A stretch of 64,000 nt of DNA, taken from contig NC_054389.1 of the NCBI RefSeq assembly GCF_001625195.1, positions 5,018,520-5,082,519 on the forward strand, written 5' to 3'. The notes below the pieces were generated by a model that had not been told where the DNA came from, made no database searches, and saw only the letters and a list, made by a program, of their open reading frames with translations. Made by a program: the position numbers and the translations under genes. The stretch's first letter is position 1, and each line of letters begins with the position of its first letter. This stretch comes from Drechmeria coniospora. Lineage: Eukaryota > Ascomycota > Sordariomycetes > Hypocreales > Ophiocordycipitaceae. Below, one piece after another: positions 59,827-64,000 of the stretch.

Positions 59827-62800
59827 TTAGGCTAGTGCAGATGCCGCCCTTCATCTGTCAAGTTCCAACCAGCCGGCGAAAGCAAAGATGGTGATTGTTT
59901 CCTGCTTGCCGAGAACTAACCTTTGGCTTGTGTTTTTGTTATTTGTTTCCTCCGATGGCCGCTCTTCAATCTGCAACACATGGCGCATTGGGGTGGGAAG
60001 CACAGATGATGTCGTGCCCCCCCAAAGAGCTTGCACCGGTCGGCTTGCATGCCATGCCGTAGCTACCCTCTGCAGCCCTCATGACCATGCAGCCGAAGGT
60101 CTCAAGTCTCTTTCGAGTCTCCCTGCCCCGGTGCCCGCTACCAACCGATACACCCACACCCACATCTTCATCCGCTTCACCCAGGTACGCAGTAGATTGT
60201 GCATAGTACGGAGAATACTGCTCTGCGCAGCATGCAGCGGTAGTGCTTCACGTATTTGGTAAATCGACGGCGCACGAAACGCCAGAGCGGGACCAGGGAG
60301 ACTGAACTCTGCCGATCAGTGTGCTCGAATGCCGTCATATGTACGGAGCATGCATGTCTCCATACATGCCTTGCAGCAACGTAGGACATGCAATCGTGTA
60401 GGTGTAAACGATTGTGAGCGCTTCCTTGCCTCAAACGCACTCGGTACTCGCCGCTAGTCAACTCGAGGGTTTGTTTGGTGTGGGGAGCACGGTTGTCCAA
60501 GCCTGGTTAGGAAGCGATGTCCGTTTTCACTTGTTACCAAGAACATGTAGGTACGAACCGCAGCCAGGTGCTCACTTGCAGTTCGTGTCTGCACCACAGT
60601 ACCGCACGAGGTACGTCTCGGAGCAGGCGAGGGCAGGCAAGAAAATATGGAGAGTCAGTCGAGGGCCAAGCCGCCAAAAGATTGGCGTGCTGATCGCCGT
60701 CAACGGTCATGCAATTTCGTGGAGGGCAGACGGGGGTTTGGCAGGGAACGCGTCTGTCTAGCCAGATACCTAGGCAGGTACTCACTCCTCCATCGTGCTG
60801 GCTGTTGCTTCGGAAGGAGCCCTGTGGCTTCTTTCGCCAGCATGTACACGGTACTTGCGACAAGGGCGAACCGATGCGACAAGGAAGAAAACATCGAGAT
60901 TCGGATGGAGGGTTGTGTCGGGGATGGGGGATGTCAGATCACAAGGGACGCAGGCCAGGTGAAGAAAGGAGGTGCTCGCCGTACAGGTTCAGTGCAGAGT
61001 AGGTGCGCATGTACTTGCTCGAAAGTACATACAAGTATGGTACGAGTTGGAAATGAAGAATAATCAAGCCGTCGTCTCTGTTTGGCTGTTGCAAGCCAGT
61101 CGCAAGCCAGTCTGAAACGGCTGCCAGAGAACTTGAACCAACGACCTCATGCGTCCAGGATCCATGTTTCGCCTGGCAATTTGGATTGCTGCTGCAAGAC
61201 AACCAATCCAACGTGCCAACGTGGTACTGTCAGTTGGAACGCTGGCGTATAGTCGATCATTTGTCTGCTCAAGAAGGCGTGTCAAGATGGACAGTTAGGG
61301 ACAGCCGACACCTGGATATACTGTAGGTGTACGTAGTACCTAGGTACCTTTCCTAGTACGTCAAGTCAGTACCTAATTAAGTACTTGCTTGTATTACTTG
61401 GGTGCAAGTACTGTACGTGAGTACGTAAGTCCAGTATGTAGTTGCATCGCAGTACTTGTAGGCGTCGGTACCTGTACAGAGCACGAGTACAAAACCAGTG
61501 CAAGTGCAGTATGCGCTAAATGCACTAGTCTCCAACTGCCTGATCGTGCTACTTTGAGCACCGTTCTGTACACGTACAGTACTCCGTACGGAGAACCAAC
61601 ACTAAAAGTTCTCACATGTACTTAAATAGTTGTAGAATCACATGGTGGTGGTGCCTGGTCGATTCAGGAACAAGCACAAGCCAGCAATATCTAGCGGACC
61701 CACCGATCCACTAGCAGCTGTGCAGGCGTACTCCGTACTCCATACTCCATACTTAGTATACTTACGTACAATTACAAATTACATGTACAAGTACATGTAC
61801 TATTACGGAGTGTGCATGCGAGTGCGGAGTACGGAGTACAACTACGGAGTACTCGCAATGTACTTGCATGAACAGGGTGCTCGCACTGCCAAGGGCTTAC
61901 CCTAGTGGTATCTTGCCTGTCTTTTTTTCTTGTCAAGGATCTGTCTGTCTCAAGATTGCCCCAGTCAACTAGCTAAGAATAACAAGCCAACCGCGTGCGT
62001 CATCGGTGACTCGCCATCTACAGCAAGTACGTACAGTACGTAAGTATACTTATGTTTGCACATACTTACTCCGTATACTTAGCTACGTTCATGAGCGAGT
62101 AAGTAGTACTTGCTCTGTACTCCGTACTAAGGATGATGTGATTGCCTAATTAAGTTGGAGACGACGAAACTTGAGTACTTGCAAGTACGACTATACCAGT
62201 ATTCGCGGTCGTACCACTCGCCTACCTACGCACGTCCCTAATGCACCTACTCGTACCCCGCCCGTACCCAAGTACGAGTAAGGAGTGTTGCTCCTTGCAC
62301 TCCGTAATCGCAGTAACAATCGAAGTAGGCAGCAGCACCTACACTTACATGTACGTACTTGTACATGCAGGCCTGATAGTGGTCTCGGTGGCTGCTATTT
62401 CACGAAGTCAACCTCCTGGCCTGGTTGTCTGTACATGTACTATAGTGGTACAGACATACGCTTCAGTAACAGTCGCGACACGACTCCGTCTACCAATACT
62501 TACTTGCTACGCATTTACTTTTGCTCCAGCTTGGAACTGTACCTGACGGATAGTTGTACGTACATGTGCTTGTATACGTACAGATAGCTGTACACTGCGA
62601 GTGTACTCCGTCTACTATACTTGCACGGAGTAATACCACCTGCAGACTTGCGTCGAGGCGCAGCAACTAGCCCTTAGCGCACAGCCGTTCGGTGCAGCCC
62701 ACCCAATCAATAGCGCTGCGCTTCCCCCTTTCTAGTGCCTCTGCAAGTTGAGCATGACGTGCCGCTTCGGCTACGTGCCAGCTGGCCGAAGGAAAGCGTG

Positions 62801-63936
62801 GCAAGGGTGGGTGTGTGGATGGATCGATGAAGCGGATGCCCTGATGTCCGCGTTGCGTTCCGTCGTGCCAGAGGACCACACCCACGCAAGCGCACTCGAT
62901 CGCTACCAACATCAGCCCTCTCGGCCCGGACTCTCAGTATCTAGGGTGACCGTCGTCCCCTATTCGCACACGGCACCTTCGCTTCGCTGCCGTTGGGTAC
63001 CTTGCGAGGTCGTTACCGCTGCAGAGGATGCAGTGCCAGTGCCGAGTGCAAGTTTCAGAAGGTCTTTGAAATGAGAGCAACGCATACGGAGTCGCAGCAG
63101 CCATATTACATACTTGTCGATTCCGTGCGACTTCTAGTCAATTTTCGTCCGAGTGCATGCATATCGTATTCACGATCCCGCACACGCCCATGGTGGGTGC
63201 CATGACGGTGGCAACAGCGGGCCTCTGCCCACCCGCCGCCGTGCTCCGCGCCCACCAGAAACCCACTCCCTCCAGCGCCCTTGGAGCCCGAAACGTCGGC
63301 CTTACGGGATATTGTAAGGGGACCGAGCCCACCCCGGCAAGCCGCTGCACTTAGCAGCTTCATTGGTGGGGCCTGGTTTATGGCATCTTGAGCCCAGGCA
63401 AGTACGGAAAGTAAAGTACATTGTACAACATGCAACAACACGTACGCCCAACCGCTAGCCACTACACTCCCATGGCCCGAACAGGTGTTGCCCGACTCCC
63501 TGTCAGGGCAGTCCAGTGCCACTGTCCGTCTGTTTGGTCTGTTTGTTCCCTGCCGCGTGCTGGGCGCCATGGTGACCGGCTGGGGTGCCTGCGCTGCTCC
63601 GTACCAGTCCTGATGGCCCCTCGACTACCCTCTGGTACCTGAGTGTAGCGGGCTAGTAGCAAATAATTGTCCTCCTGAAGGGCCAAGGTCGCACCCGGCC
63701 GTGCCACCCGACCATTTCTGCGAGGTTCCAGTGGATGTCTGTTTTCCGCCGCCCGCAATCCCTCGCTCCTCCTTCCTTCCCACTTGCATTTCCCCCAGAT
63801 CTACTCCTGGTCCTCCTTCACCCATTGCCGCCACCAGACGGTTCTGTCGAGTCTCTCTCACGTCTTGTTTCCTTTCCATCTTCATCTTGTTGAGCTACGT
63901 ACTCGTTTTTTCTTCAACCAAGTGCCCTCACCATCT

Positions 63937-63948
63937 CCCCCCCCCCCC
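63937..63948. repeat. 12-nt poly-C tract
   Basis: A C run in CT-rich sequence at the right end, similar to the one upstream of PDX1. Confidence 0.8.
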
Positions 63949-64000
63949 TTTGTCGCATCTCCGCATCGAGCACGCACCCACTCACGCCAAGAGGACAGCG

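Noticed and set aside
61080..61220. Minus-strand GAGGTCGTTGGTTCAAGTTC, resembling a tRNA T-arm (B box)
   Set aside because: No matching A box or D-arm, no foldable acceptor stem pairing with the downstream sequence. At most a tRNA fragment.

Overview
This is nuclear DNA from a filamentous ascomycete. The evidence is short GT-AG introns (about 50-160 bp), TATA-poor promoters rich in pyrimidines, and a gene set typical of Pezizomycotina, most like Sordariomycetes and probably Hypocreales. The set includes an RS/RD-extended HUB1, an OPT transporter with an acidic N-terminus, a PDX1-type E3-binding protein and a CBP3-type chaperone. The order assignment is inference from protein flavour; I could not run a search. 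No rRNA, CRISPR array, intact transposon or prokaryotic-style operon was seen, and no tRNA could be supported.

Layout. 0-10.4 kb: eIF3a (N-terminal part, minus strand, running off the left edge), HUB1-like ubiquitin-fold protein, heterotrimeric G-protein gamma subunit, a SelW/Rdx-family thioredoxin-like protein, and the PP1 catalytic subunit. 10.4-23 kb: the PHD/ePHD chromatin protein NTO1 and a leucine-rich-repeat protein resembling STK11IP, separated by gene-free DNA. 23-32.2 kb: a gene desert of about 9.3 kb. 32.2-50.9 kb: a dense block with a putative mitochondrial membrane protein (TMEM223-like), PDX1, an OPT oligopeptide transporter (8 exons), a mitochondrial-type 3-oxoacyl-ACP synthase, the bc1 assembly chaperone CBP3, dihydrofolate reductase, a kappa-class GST and an HSDL2-like short-chain dehydrogenase. 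49.2-54.2 kb: the AAA/bromodomain ATPase YTA7 (ATAD2 family). 54.2-64 kb: a second desert of about 9.8 kb, ending in a CT-rich stretch that looks like the promoter or 5' leader of a gene beyond the right edge.

How the genes relate. Five loci between 32 and 46 kb are mitochondrial or likely so. Two connect biochemically: mitochondrial type II fatty acid synthesis (the ketoacyl synthase) supplies the octanoyl precursor of lipoate, and PDX1 carries a lipoyl domain and docks E3 in the pyruvate dehydrogenase complex. NTO1 (NuA3 acetyltransferase subunit) and YTA7 (histone-handling ATPase) are both chromatin regulators. The remaining genes are housekeeping or signalling genes, and there is no sign of a secondary-metabolite cluster.

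The most striking feature is the intergenic DNA. Almost every long non-coding stretch is packed with short words centred on GTAC (TACGGAGTA/TACTCCGTA, GTACTTGTAC, ACATGTAC, GGTACC, CTAGGTA). These words often form perfect palindromes or inverted repeats, including one hairpin with two 22-bp arms, and they are rare inside the exons I read. Exon boundaries given here were worked out by hand from reading frame, splice consensus and family conservation.
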